From the NCBI RefSeq assembly GCF_000317555.1, contig NC_019745.1, positions 1,178,001 to 1,242,000 on the forward strand: DNA of 64,000 bases, in the 5' to 3' direction. Each line of letters opens with the position of its first letter. The first letter of the stretch is position 1. Below, in pieces: positions 19,701-27,694 of the stretch. Below the pieces are notes generated by a model. The model was given only the letters and a program-made list of their open reading frames with translations, ran no database searches and was not told the DNA's origin. Both the position numbers and the translations under genes were made by a program. The stretch comes from Gloeocapsa sp. PCC 7428 (lineage in GTDB: Bacteria; Cyanobacteriota; Cyanobacteriia; Cyanobacteriales; Chroococcidiopsidaceae).

Positions 19701-20965
19701 TTGGCAGGATCGTAGACAATTCCCGATAACCCGCCGACTTCAGTTTCTTGAAACGTCAAACCTGTGTCAAACGTGACTTCGCCAATAAAGTCAAGATCGA
19801 CTACAGATTTTTGACTGACATCAGGGATAGCGATCGCCGGTGTCAATCTCACATCAGCCGCAACCAAACGATGATCGGAACTCGGAACACTCGCAAGATT
19901 CGGATCGAAGTCACCCACTAAACGAAATAACGGATCGTCACTTGTTTTCCAAAATACCGAAGCATCGGTAATTTCTAAGTTTTGTGAAGGTAAAACGTAA
20001 TCTACCCGCAAGTTACCAGGTGTTGTATCCGCAAAATCAGCCGTATCGTAAGCAGGGTCACTGATATGATCGTCATTTGCACCACCTTGACGTATAGCCG
20101 CATCGACACCACCTTCACTGTTTGGTGTGATTCTCGTGTTGATTAAAGGATTACCGAGTAATTGCCAAATTGCATTATTTGTGCTGTCACCATCAAACGG
20201 ATCGGCGTTTTGATCGCCCATCACAACAAAGCGCGAACCTGCGGCTAAACCGCCAAACTTCCCAGCGTCATCGTAAATATAATTTCCTTGACCAGGCGTA
20301 AAATAGTCCGACCAGAAGCGAATTTCATCATGATTGCGTCTTCCATTACGATCTTCTTCGCCATCGAATACAGGAGGAGTGGGATGACTTGCTAAGACAT
20401 GAATCGTCTCGCCGTTAACTTGAATTGGGATATCCCAATGACTTTTAGAAGAAAGCCGGAAAACTTCGAGTTCTTCTGGCGAGTACCAATCGTCTGGTAA
20501 CAAGGCGTTTGGCATATCCTTCCAAAGAAACTTTTGAAAGGTACGAATGTTTTCTTCATCAATAGGGTGTTTAGAGTAGAGTACCATGCCATATTGACCA
20601 GGGAAGAAACCAAAACCCAGTGCATCATTGGGTCCGCCTATCGTGCCATCATTATCTAAATCAAATCCTGAGGAAACACCTGTATTAGAGGGTGCAACGT
20701 AATAGTAGGGGTATTCGATAGGATTCGCACCATTTTGACCGACTGCAAGATAATTTTGCTGAAAAAGTTGTGCAGCCTTAGCGTCTGGATCGTAGTCAAA
20801 TTCGTTAATTAAGATGACATCTGGGTTAGTACGTTGAATAATTTCGGCAATGTTTCGGGCTTGAGTATTGGTTTTTGTGGAGAGATCGCTGATAAGTTGT
20901 CCTGCTTCGTTGCGATTGAGAGAAGCATTGAACGAGGCGAAGCGGATATCTTGAGATGTTGTCAT
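16745..20965 (-). CDS. Large RTX protein: endonuclease/phosphatase + esterase-like phytase + 3-phytase domains
   Basis: 1406 residues from the ATG at 20965 (a TTG at 20980 is possible). Order of domains: endonuclease/exonuclease/phosphatase fold (about 5-375; INEFDYD, VMGDQNADPF, SDHRLVAADV); esterase-like activity-of-phytase beta propeller (about 390-735; GGLSGIVYDP, DPEGITL, EGISFGPQLPDG); 3-phytase propeller (about 745-1095; DDPAIYVHP, SLKDGGLAVYDLEGK, YGLATY); then two blocks of calcium-binding GGxGxDxxx nonapeptides near 1155-1200 and 1300-1350. No signal peptide, so type I secretion through the RTX C-terminus is expected. A role in extracellular phosphate scavenging is inference from the three phosphatase-type domains. 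Confidence 0.9.
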   Translation of the reverse strand: MTTSQDIRFASFNASLNRNEAGQLISDLSTKTNTQARNIAEIIQRTNPDVILINEFDYDPDAKAAQLFQQNYLAVGQNGANPIEYPYYYVAPSNTGVSSGFDLDNDGTIGGPNDALGFGFFPGQYGMVLYSKHPIDEENIRTFQKFLWKDMPNALLPDDWYSPEELEVFRLSSKSHWDIPIQVNGETIHVLASHPTPPVFDGEEDRNGRRNHDEIRFWSDYFTPGQGNYIYDDAGKFGGLAAGSRFVVMGDQNADPFDGDSTNNAIWQLLGNPLINTRITPNSEGGVDAAIRQGGANDDHISDPAYDTADFADTTPGNLRVDYVLPSQNLEITDASVFWKTSDDPLFRLVGDFDPNLASVPSSDHRLVAADVRLTPAIAIPDVSQKSVVDLDFIGEVTFDTGLTFQETEVGGLSGIVYDPAKNLFYSISDDRSSINPARFYTLKIDLTDGKLQPGDIKFQSVTALLDENGQLFAENSLDPEGITLTNQGTLFISSEGDTNQLIPPFVNQFSIRGKQFQALPVPSKYLPTRNQTSGIRNNLAFESLTITPNNKYLYTATENALIQDGSTADLENGSPSRILQYNVSTGMQREFLYVTDPVAAESVPPGEFQTNGLVDLLAIDNNGTLLALERSFSTGVGNTIKLYEVQTQNAVDIRSIPSVDGLEIAPVQKRLLLDFAELETLLDNIEGISFGPQLPDGRQSLVVVSDNNFSDTQFTQFLAFAVDLDTTPGAVPTVETPPVVDSDAPVNSPPGDADDPAIYVHPVDSALSLVIGSLKDGGLAVYDLEGKQLQTILPGEPGDVRYNNVDLLYGFKLGDRCVDLAIASDRNNDTLAIFQIDPTTRQLKDITASSIPASIFGIDDGEQTAYGLATYTSSSGKSYVFVSQRESNQVAQLELIDNGFGKVTAKTVRTLTLPIPDGGELADAQIEGMVADRELGYLYVGQEKVGIWKFAAEVTGKDEGVLVDAVKPEGSNLTADVEGLTIYYAGNGKGYLLASSQGDNTFAVYSREGNNEYLGSFVVGEFQSIDGVQESDGADVINAPLGANFPKGMLVLQDGNNDPAVIVEDEGELENASSNFKFIPWENVANAFADALTIDPSSYNPRESSVKEITGTPANDNLVGTHQRDNINGLVGNDTITGALNHDLLTGGGDRDFFIVNQGDGTDTITDFQGVGTGKQPIATAEVDTIQFLGAELTARNMLLTQQNDDLLIHFESDDSPQVILQNFDLENLENLKIGNLLFNSQSEIQDNFDVFDANAQRDRIFNPNSVTFLNDLDNRVKGYNYSHDVINGQGGNDRIFGLSGDDLLRGGRGNDTLSGGLGEDTITGDSGSDVFVLNDAGFDIISDFNLNHGDRIGLTHNLTFEQLAIKQGAGSNVNNTILSVSGEEIAILMNVTASSLMPSHFIFV

Positions 20966-21668
20966 AGGGTTAAATAACAAACCACAAGGATGTAGAGATT
21001 GCAGAAACTATAGATAGCTGTGCTATTTAGCGATCGCATTTGCTAAAGCTTTCTGGGATAAAATGTCTATTTTTAACCAGCAATATATCGCTGCAAGATT
21101 CAACGTGTAGAGAAGATTAGGCTACGACATGTAATACCAATTCATAAGCCGTCATTAAAAAAGTTAGATAAAACATCATCTAACTTTATGAGAACTACAA
21201 AATTTTTCCTCCACTTCTTTGCTTACTTGTACAGCCATCAAGAGGATTGGTATAAACTATGCTAGATAGTTCCTCTTTTCCACTTAATCTTTTAAAATCT
21301 CATAAAAAAGTTAAGACGACTCTATGCTTAGATTAAAGTGCGGATAATCCAAAATGGATTATTCAATTAAAGCCAACTATTAGCAATAAATTCATAATAA
21401 AAAATCACCATTTTAGGTGATTAGCATAATTTTTTAAAAAATTGATATTTTTAACAATAGATATCAACAGGTAATTAACTCAATTCTAGATTTTTCTTGC
21501 TAGGTACTAAATCTTTTGCGCTTACTCAATACCAACCTAGTGGTTTTTACACTTTTGTGCAACTAACTTAGCCAAAGTAGGTCACGAGAATGAGCTAAAT
21601 CTGAAAAGTTTTGCCATTATTAATTGGATAGGATACTTGCATAGAAACCCTATCTTAGGAGAAACGAT
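20966..21668. other. Long intergenic region between RTX and PPC-domain genes
   Basis: About 700 AT-rich bases with no credible gene on either strand. It must carry the promoters of two divergent genes. A 120-base inverted-repeat-bounded block at 21134-21253 is listed separately. Just before the PPC gene an AGGAG ribosome site is visible at about 21657-21661. I found no convincing operator such as a Pho box by eye. Confidence 0.6.
21134..21253. repeat. Possible MITE-like element with internal hairpin
   Basis: Terminal inverted arms ATACCAAT (21134-21141) and ATTGGTAT (21246-21253) enclose about 104 bases. Inside is a perfect 10-bp hairpin, AAAGTTAGAT (21160-21169) with ATCTAACTTT (21178-21187). 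There is no coding capacity and no obvious target-site duplication. The call is tentative because the terminal arms are only 8 bases. Confidence 0.35.
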
Positions 21669-22016
21669 ATGGCAAGTTTCGTAGATGCTATTAGCACCCC
21701 TGGTGAGTTAGACATATTCCCTGTTGAGTTTATTGGTCAAGTGGACTACACAATATCAGCACTTGGTAGCTCGACTGCGGGTGGAACTCTAGCAGATCCT
21801 ATAGTTGGTGTCTTTGATAGTGCCGGTAACTTATTAGCTTATCAAGACGACAGCTGGGCGTTGGGTTCTGATCCCATGCTGCAATTTACAGCACCTGTTA
21901 GCGGGATATATTATATTGGGGTTGCTGATGCGATCGGAAGTACTGGTACTTATACGCTAGTGTATGACCAGACTTTACCTCCACCCGTTGTAGATACCTC
22001 AACATTCCTCTTTTAA
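21669..22016 (+). CDS. Small PPC-domain (pre-peptidase C-terminal-like) protein
   Basis: 115 residues forming one beta-sandwich: DIFPVEFIGQVDYTISALGS, LADPIVGVFDSAGNLLAYQDD, MLQFTAPVSGIYYIGVADA and GTYTLVYD. That order is the PPC/bacterial pre-peptidase C-terminal pattern, but here it is a complete small protein rather than the tail of a protease. There is no signal peptide; the Pro-rich tail ends in STFLF, resembling C-terminal type I secretion signals with terminal hydrophobics. AGGAG lies 7 bases before the ATG. A PpiC gene follows after 110 bases. Function unknown. Confidence 0.7.
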   Translation: MASFVDAISTPGELDIFPVEFIGQVDYTISALGSSTAGGTLADPIVGVFDSAGNLLAYQDDSWALGSDPMLQFTAPVSGIYYIGVADAIGSTGTYTLVYDQTLPPPVVDTSTFLF

Positions 22017-22126
22017 CTATAAGCTGAAGTATGTAATGCAGTCAGTATTCCCATTAACTGGCTGCATTGATGTAAACTACACAGCTATTTCTCGATTGTC
22101 AAACACAGTAAAAAAGATTTAATCTG

Positions 22127-22882
22127 ATGGCTACTGCTTTACAGACTAGTCACACCAGTGTCGTTGCTGGAGAAATTATTTCACTTTTGAAAAGTTGCCA
22201 AATATTACCGCAATTATGGCGTGAGAATATTATTGAGCAGGCGATCGCTACTATCGATTGCACTCCAGAGGAGATGACGAATGCTTGTCAGCAGTTTTAT
22301 CAGCAACATCAGCTTGACAGCGTTACTAAACAGCAAGCTTGGCTAGAGCATTATGGCATAACTCAAGCACAATTAGTAGCTATGGCAACACGGGAACTCA
22401 AAATTGAAAAATTCAAACAACTGACTTGGGGTAGTAAATTAGAGTCTTATTTTCTCGAACGTAAAGGACAGTTGGATCGAGTCATTTGTTCGTTAATTAG
22501 AGTTCAAGATAGAGGTCTTGCTGAAGAAATTTATTTCCGAATCCATGAAAAAGAGCAATCGTTTATTGAATTAGCGAAGCAATTCTCTGTAGGGCTAGAA
22601 GCACACACTGGCGGTATTGTTGGTCCCGTTGAATTAGGAACACTTCATCCGCAGTTAGCAAGAACATTAAAAGTAAATCGCCCAGGACAAGTATTACGTC
22701 CTATCTTGTTAGGAGAATGGATTTTTATTGTGCGATTAGAAAAATTTATTCCGGCTCAATTAGATGAAATAATGCGCCGGAAGTTACTACAGGAACTATT
22801 TACTGCTTGGTTACAAGAGCAAATGCAGAAATCACCTAGCTTCGATAAAATTTGGTTAAAAAATTTAGGTTACATTCATTAG
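22127..22882 (+). CDS. PpiC-type (parvulin) peptidylprolyl isomerase, cytosolic
   Basis: 251 residues. An all-helical SurA-like N-terminal part (about 1-120) is followed by a parvulin domain (about 122-215): FIELAKQFSVG, HTGGIVGPVELGTLHPQLART, then VNRPGQVLRPILLGEWIFIVRLEK, and a closing helix. No signal peptide or lipobox, unlike SurA or PrsA, so it acts in the cytosol. Related cyanobacterial PpiC proteins are often coded beside type I secretion genes and may hold substrates before export; that role here is inference. It follows the PPC gene and ends 4 bases before the convergent ABC1 gene. Confidence 0.83.
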   Translation: MATALQTSHTSVVAGEIISLLKSCQILPQLWRENIIEQAIATIDCTPEEMTNACQQFYQQHQLDSVTKQQAWLEHYGITQAQLVAMATRELKIEKFKQLTWGSKLESYFLERKGQLDRVICSLIRVQDRGLAEEIYFRIHEKEQSFIELAKQFSVGLEAHTGGIVGPVELGTLHPQLARTLKVNRPGQVLRPILLGEWIFIVRLEKFIPAQLDEIMRRKLLQELFTAWLQEQMQKSPSFDKIWLKNLGYIH

Positions 22883-22886
22883 CCTC

Positions 22887-24533
22887 TCACTTCAACCGTC
22901 CTGAACGGATAGTACTAAAAACGAGCCATAGTCCTAACAAACTTGCTGTAGCAAATAAAATCGTACTCAACCACGATAACTCACTTGTTTGAGCATTATT
23001 AGAAATGAGTGCTGCACCGATAATTAAAGAACCAACCAAAACACTAAATGAAAGCCGGCTTGCGGCGTCATCCATTGTGCGACGCAAGTTATCCAAGCCA
23101 CGTACGGATAAGTTCCATTGCAGTGTTTCTGAAGTGACTCTATCTAAAAGTAACTCGATTTGGCGGGGTGATTGTAGCGAAAGACTTTTGAGATCGAGCG
23201 CGGTTCTTAGGAGTGATTGTAGTGGATTTGCCCCAAGTAACTGACGGCGAAACAAATCAGTAATGAGGGGCTTAATTTCATCTAAAAGATTAATTTGAGG
23301 ATTAACTAATCGCGCAACTCCTTCTAAATTTGCCAAAGTTTTGGCATATAAACCTAGATTACTTGGCAAGCGAATTTTATTGTTACGGGCTACTTGCAAT
23401 ACTTCATAAAATACTTGGCTGAAATTAATCTGCGATAAGCTCAGATTGTAATACTTCCGCAGCATTCGGTCGTAGTCATTTTCCAGTCGTGATAAGATGA
23501 CTGGCTGTGCAGAATCAGCAAGTTGTAGCGTTAATTGCGCGCATCTTTGAGCATCTAAATCGACGATCGCGAGTAACATTTCGGTTAAAATTTGCTGCGA
23601 TCGCGGGTCTAAGCGTCCTACCATGCCACAGTCGAGTAGCGCCACGCGACCATCGCGAAGGTAAAATAAGTTACCTGGATGCGGGTCAGCATGGAAGAAG
23701 CCATCGATGTAAACTTGCTGGAAGAAAGCACGAAACAATAAACTTGTGACAGCGGCACGTTTCGCCTGAGGATCTTGACCGTTTTGTTCGCTACCAAAAT
23801 CAGCAGCGAGAATAGGAACGCCATCTAGCCACTCCATAACGAGTAACTTGGCTGTCGTCAAGTCCCAGTAAATTTCCGCTACGACTAACTGTGAAGAATC
23901 AAACCAGCGGCTATTTGTTAAATTGCGGCGTAATTGGTCAGTAAAACTCGCTTCTCGGATAAAATCTAACTCTGCCTCTAATGCTTTGGTAAATTCTTCA
24001 GCTAGCGAATCAATATCGTACATTTGCCCGAACTCGGTTCTTGCTACCAAGTCGGCGACACCCCGAATCAGCGAAATATCTTGCGCAACGACCGCATCAA
24101 TTCCTGGGCGTTGTACTTTAATCGCTACTTCGCGTCCATCAATGAGTATTGCTTTATGCGTTTGCGCAATCGAACCTGCGGCAACAGGACGCGGATCAAT
24201 CGTGCTAAAAGTAGATTCAAGCGACTGCGGAAGTTGCTGGCGAATCACAACTTCAATATCTGTCCAGTTGACAGGTGGTACTTCATCTTGCAGCGTTGAC
24301 AATTCCTCAATATAAGCTGCTGGAAGCAAATCAGGGCGAGTACTTAGCAATTGCCCAAACTTGACATAAACAGGTCCCAAATCGACTAGGATGTTGCGTA
24401 GAACAGCAGGTGTAGGTAATTGGGGTTCGTCAGTTTTTCCCCCAGTTAACAGCCGCCGCATATAGTCCCAGCCATTGCGCAGGAAAACTTCCAGAATTTC
24501 TCTTTGCCGAGATGTCGTTTGAGTTAGAAACAC
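22887..24533 (-). CDS. ABC1 (UbiB/AarF) family atypical kinase
   Basis: 548 residues. Motifs of the ABC1 fold: PVAAGSIAQTHKA (the family's Ala-rich loop in place of a normal P-loop), VAIKVQRPG (Lys), ELDFIREA, DPHPGNLFYL and LLDCGMVGRLD. Two hydrophobic helices close the C-terminus (about 490-540), giving a membrane anchor. Cyanobacteria and plastids carry many paralogues linked to prenylquinone and tocopherol metabolism; which one this is cannot be decided here. The start is GTG at 24533. It stands alone on this strand, 214 bases after the mannose-1-phosphate guanylyltransferase gene. Confidence 0.92.
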   Translation of the reverse strand: MFLTQTTSRQREILEVFLRNGWDYMRRLLTGGKTDEPQLPTPAVLRNILVDLGPVYVKFGQLLSTRPDLLPAAYIEELSTLQDEVPPVNWTDIEVVIRQQLPQSLESTFSTIDPRPVAAGSIAQTHKAILIDGREVAIKVQRPGIDAVVAQDISLIRGVADLVARTEFGQMYDIDSLAEEFTKALEAELDFIREASFTDQLRRNLTNSRWFDSSQLVVAEIYWDLTTAKLLVMEWLDGVPILAADFGSEQNGQDPQAKRAAVTSLLFRAFFQQVYIDGFFHADPHPGNLFYLRDGRVALLDCGMVGRLDPRSQQILTEMLLAIVDLDAQRCAQLTLQLADSAQPVILSRLENDYDRMLRKYYNLSLSQINFSQVFYEVLQVARNNKIRLPSNLGLYAKTLANLEGVARLVNPQINLLDEIKPLITDLFRRQLLGANPLQSLLRTALDLKSLSLQSPRQIELLLDRVTSETLQWNLSVRGLDNLRRTMDDAASRLSFSVLVGSLIIGAALISNNAQTSELSWLSTILFATASLLGLWLVFSTIRSGRLK

Positions 24534-24747
24534 AGCTATTTTTTGGGATCAGGGGTTAGAGATACATAGCAGGGGTCAGGGCTAAAAGCTAGAATATCTG
24601 ATGATTCTAAGCTTCCATCAAGTCCTAAGCATCCCTTTAATTGCTATGGTATGTTGAAAGCAGCATGGGTATCTTACCCGCAACAGACAACAGTTAAGTT
24701 GTAACGTATCAAACGGCTAAAATTCCTCTGCCATGAGTTTTACAGTT

Positions 24748-25806
24748 TCACAATAGGTCAGTAAATTTAGGGTTATCCTGCAAAAGTTTGAGGACTTGTT
24801 TAATTTCTTGCGTGCGATCTTTGCGGGCGATCAGCGTCACATTGCGATCGCGTACCACGACAACATCTTCTAATCCAATAGTGACAATCACATCATCATC
24901 GCTTGTAGAATACAGCAACGTATCTTTAGTATCTAGCCCGACGTGATTTGCAAGTTCGACATTCGTCGCATCTTTTTTAAGCAAGCGATCAATTGCGTTC
25001 CAATCTCCCAAATCATCCCAACCAAAATCGACTGGTAAGACATACGCGATTTGGGTTTTTTCCATCAAAGCGTAATCAATACTAATTTTTGGCAAATTTG
25101 CGTAAGCTGATACTCCCTGAGTTTCCAAAACTTGCATCATTTCTGGCGCATGAGTACGGAGTTCATCTAAGACAACTCCAGCGCGAAATACAAACATACC
25201 GCTATTCCAGCTAAACCGATTTGTCACCAAAAACGATTCAGCGGTTTCACGATCTGGTTTTTCCGTAAAGCGATTAACGCGATACACAGGCAAGCCACCA
25301 AACGAACCTGCCAAGTCTCCTTGTTCGATGTAGCCGTAACCTGTCGCAGGATAAGTTGGTTTGACGCCTAAGGTGGCGATCGCATTTTCACTCGCTGCTA
25401 ACAGTGTTGCCGCGCAAAGTGTTTTCTGAAAGCTAACTTGGTTATCAATCCAAGGATCGGCAGGAAAAAAGCCAACAATCGCGTCTGCGCCGTAACGTTT
25501 GGCAACTTCTAGCGTACTCCACGCCACTGCTGGGGCGGTATCGCGTCCTTCGGGTTCGGCTAATAAGTTTTGCGCGTGTAAATCTGGTAATTGTTCTTGT
25601 ACGCCCTGCGCTAGTTGAGTTGAAGTCACAACCCAAAGATTCTCCCAACTTCCTGCTAACGGCAAAAGTCGGTCAGCCGTTGCTTGTAATAAGCTTTTGC
25701 CGCTCCCATCCAAGCTTAAAAATTGTTTGGGGCGATGTTTGCGACTCAAAGGCCAAAACCGCTCTCCTTTACCCCCAGCTAAAATAACCGGTATCAGTGT
25801 GTTCAT
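24748..25806 (-). CDS. manC: Mannose-1-phosphate guanylyltransferase
   Basis: 352 residues. The nucleotidyltransferase signature GGKGERFWPLSRKHRPKQFLSL is at the N-terminus, followed by GRDTAPAVAW, FFPADPWI, GYGYIE, EKPDRETAESFL, WNSGMFVFRAGVVLDEL and VDFGWDDLGDW. It makes GDP-mannose from mannose 1-phosphate and GTP, for exopolysaccharide, LPS or compatible-solute glycosides. It lacks the C-terminal isomerase domain of bifunctional ManC/AlgA, so it is the short monofunctional type. ATG start. No sugar pathway genes adjoin it. Confidence 0.94.
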   Translation of the reverse strand: MNTLIPVILAGGKGERFWPLSRKHRPKQFLSLDGSGKSLLQATADRLLPLAGSWENLWVVTSTQLAQGVQEQLPDLHAQNLLAEPEGRDTAPAVAWSTLEVAKRYGADAIVGFFPADPWIDNQVSFQKTLCAATLLAASENAIATLGVKPTYPATGYGYIEQGDLAGSFGGLPVYRVNRFTEKPDRETAESFLVTNRFSWNSGMFVFRAGVVLDELRTHAPEMMQVLETQGVSAYANLPKISIDYALMEKTQIAYVLPVDFGWDDLGDWNAIDRLLKKDATNVELANHVGLDTKDTLLYSTSDDDVIVTIGLEDVVVVRDRNVTLIARKDRTQEIKQVLKLLQDNPKFTDLL

Positions 25807-26162
25807 GTTCTGTAACTGTCAATTTGCATATCTTAAGAAAGTTTACCCACAACGCTGGCGATCGCAAGGATTTTCATGACACAAAGCGAGTGGTGAGTAG
25901 ATAGTGGCTAGTGGGAGAGATTTAATGATTGTTATTCGTTACTACCCGCCTACCCGCTATCACGCTCGATAGCTACCACAATCGGTTATTGGGAGGGAAA
26001 CACTACTTCAGGAACTATCTAGCGCCAATAGTTGGTCGCTAAGATCAAGAAAGATGAAGTTTATTAACAGTGCGATTGCGCGGAGTGCAGCGCCAAGGGC
26101 GATCGCAACAACTTAACGGCAATTCTCTTCTGATAACTTGGCAAAATATCCTGCCCACTTTT
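25807..26162. other. Intergenic region upstream of the exporter operon
   Basis: No gene accepted. It contains short repetitive words (GTGGTGAGTAGATAGTGGCTAGTGGG, given here only by its position near 25890-25915, and CTACCCGCCTACCCGCTATC near 25944) of the microsatellite type. The exporter promoter probably lies in its second half; none is recognisable by eye. The open frame from TTG 26070 is taken as an upstream extension of the adaptor frame, not as coding. Confidence 0.5.
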
Positions 26163-27626
26163 ATGACCACTTACATGGAAATTCCCTTAATTGGCAAACT
26201 AAAGCATCCACGTCGCTGGCTGATCGGGCTAGTAGCAGCTGGTGTTGTGGTCAGTGGTGGTACTTATGCGGTTGTAAGTCGAACAACACCCAGAATTAAT
26301 GTTGCGGAACTGACAGTACCTGTAGAATCGCAAAACGTGACGTTACGCATTACGGCAAGCGGTAAAGTCGTACCGTTTCAAAGCGTAAACCTTAGCCCTA
26401 AAACCTCTGGACGATTAACCGCATTGAGTGTCGAGCAAGGCGATACAGTTCAACAAGGGCAAATCATTGCGCGGATGGATAATGCTGAACTGCAAGCCCA
26501 ACTCGCACAAGCACGGGCTAACTTAGCTCAATCTCAAGCTCAACTCGACCAAGCCTTAGCAGGAAGCCGCCCTGAGGAAATCGCGCAAGCCCGCGCACGA
26601 CTTGCACAAGCTGAAGCTCAACTCAACCAGGCGCGTACTGGAAATCGTCCTGAAGAAATCGCACAAGCCCAAGCACAAGTAGATGCTGCCCAAGCGCGAG
26701 TCAATTTGACAAGTAGCCGCGTGCAACGAAATCGTACACTATATCAAGAAGGCGCAATTTCGCAAGATCGGCTTGATGAAGTTATTGCAGACGATCGCAG
26801 CGCGCAAGCAGCATTGCAAGAAGCCCAACGACGCTTAGCCCAACAGCAAAGCGGTAGCCGATCCGAAGAAATCACTCAACGCCAAGCCGCAGTCAATGAA
26901 GCTCGCGCAGCCTTGAGACAAGCGCAAAGTGGCTCGCGCCCTGAAGAAATAGCCCAACGTCGCGCTGCTGTTGCTGCTGCTGCCAGTCAAGTGCAAGCAA
27001 TTCAAGTACAATTAGAAGACACAATTATCCGCGCTCCTTTCGATGGCATTGTGACGCAAAAATATGCAACCGAAGGCGCGTTTGTGACACCAACGACTTC
27101 AGCTTCGAGTACAGCATCGGCAACTTCGACGTCAATTGTGGCGATCGCCCGTGGTTTAGAAATCTTGGCACAAGTTCCCGAAGTAGACGTCGGACAAATT
27201 AAGCAAGGACAAGCTGTAGAAATTGTTGCTGATGCTTATCCCGACCAAGTATTCAAAGGTCGCGTCCGCTTGATCGCCCCTGAAGCCGTTGTCGAACAAA
27301 ACGTTACTTCTTTCCAAGTGCGCGTTGCGTTAGAAACTGGCACGCAAGAACTGCGCTCAGGAATGAATGTCGATGTGACTTTTCTTGGCGAACAAGTACC
27401 GAATGCCTTAATGGTTCCTACCGTGGCAATTGTCACCGAACAGGGTGAAACAGGCGTTCTTGTTCCTGGAAACAATAATCAACCGATCTTTCGTCCAGTA
27501 ACAATTGGACCAAGCCTGCAAGACCGCACGCAAATTTTATCTGGATTGAACGAAGGCGATCGCGTGTTTGTCGATCTTCCGGAAAGGCAACGACCAAGAC
27601 AGAACGAATCAGTAGTGAGTGAGTAG
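26163..27626 (+). CDS. HlyD/MacA-type periplasmic adaptor of a tripartite exporter
   Basis: 487 residues from the ATG at 26163 (26178 also possible). One membrane anchor (about 18-38), a lipoyl half-motif (SGKVVPFQSVNLSPKTSGRL), a long coiled-coil hairpin (about 100-295), the second lipoyl half (IRAPFDGIVTQKYATEGAFV), then beta-barrel and membrane-proximal domains. The hairpin is unusual: four copies of a [SG]xRxEEIxQ motif head Ala/Gln-rich helices, in two pairs. Adaptors of this kind link an inner-membrane ABC pump to an outer-membrane channel (MacA, DevB). Next come the permease gene, a Rieske gene and the ATPase gene. Confidence 0.92.
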   Translation: MTTYMEIPLIGKLKHPRRWLIGLVAAGVVVSGGTYAVVSRTTPRINVAELTVPVESQNVTLRITASGKVVPFQSVNLSPKTSGRLTALSVEQGDTVQQGQIIARMDNAELQAQLAQARANLAQSQAQLDQALAGSRPEEIAQARARLAQAEAQLNQARTGNRPEEIAQAQAQVDAAQARVNLTSSRVQRNRTLYQEGAISQDRLDEVIADDRSAQAALQEAQRRLAQQQSGSRSEEITQRQAAVNEARAALRQAQSGSRPEEIAQRRAAVAAAASQVQAIQVQLEDTIIRAPFDGIVTQKYATEGAFVTPTTSASSTASATSTSIVAIARGLEILAQVPEVDVGQIKQGQAVEIVADAYPDQVFKGRVRLIAPEAVVEQNVTSFQVRVALETGTQELRSGMNVDVTFLGEQVPNALMVPTVAIVTEQGETGVLVPGNNNQPIFRPVTIGPSLQDRTQILSGLNEGDRVFVDLPERQRPRQNESVVSE

Positions 27627-27653
27627 TTGCACTATAGCTAAAAAGAAGATGAG

Positions 27654-27694
27654 TTACTACCCATTACCAATTACCTATTACCAATTCACCAATA
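27654..27694. repeat. TTACC-type microrepeat abutting the permease start
   Basis: CATTACC/AATTACC/TATTACC/AATTCACC words fill the gap up to the base before the ATG at 27695, leaving no Shine-Dalgarno site. It is nearly the reverse complement of 12637-12670. Confidence 0.65.

Noticed and set aside
26560-26990. Direct repeats in the HlyD gene as a mobile or CRISPR-like array
   Set aside because: They fall in frame and code the adaptor's coiled-coil hairpin.
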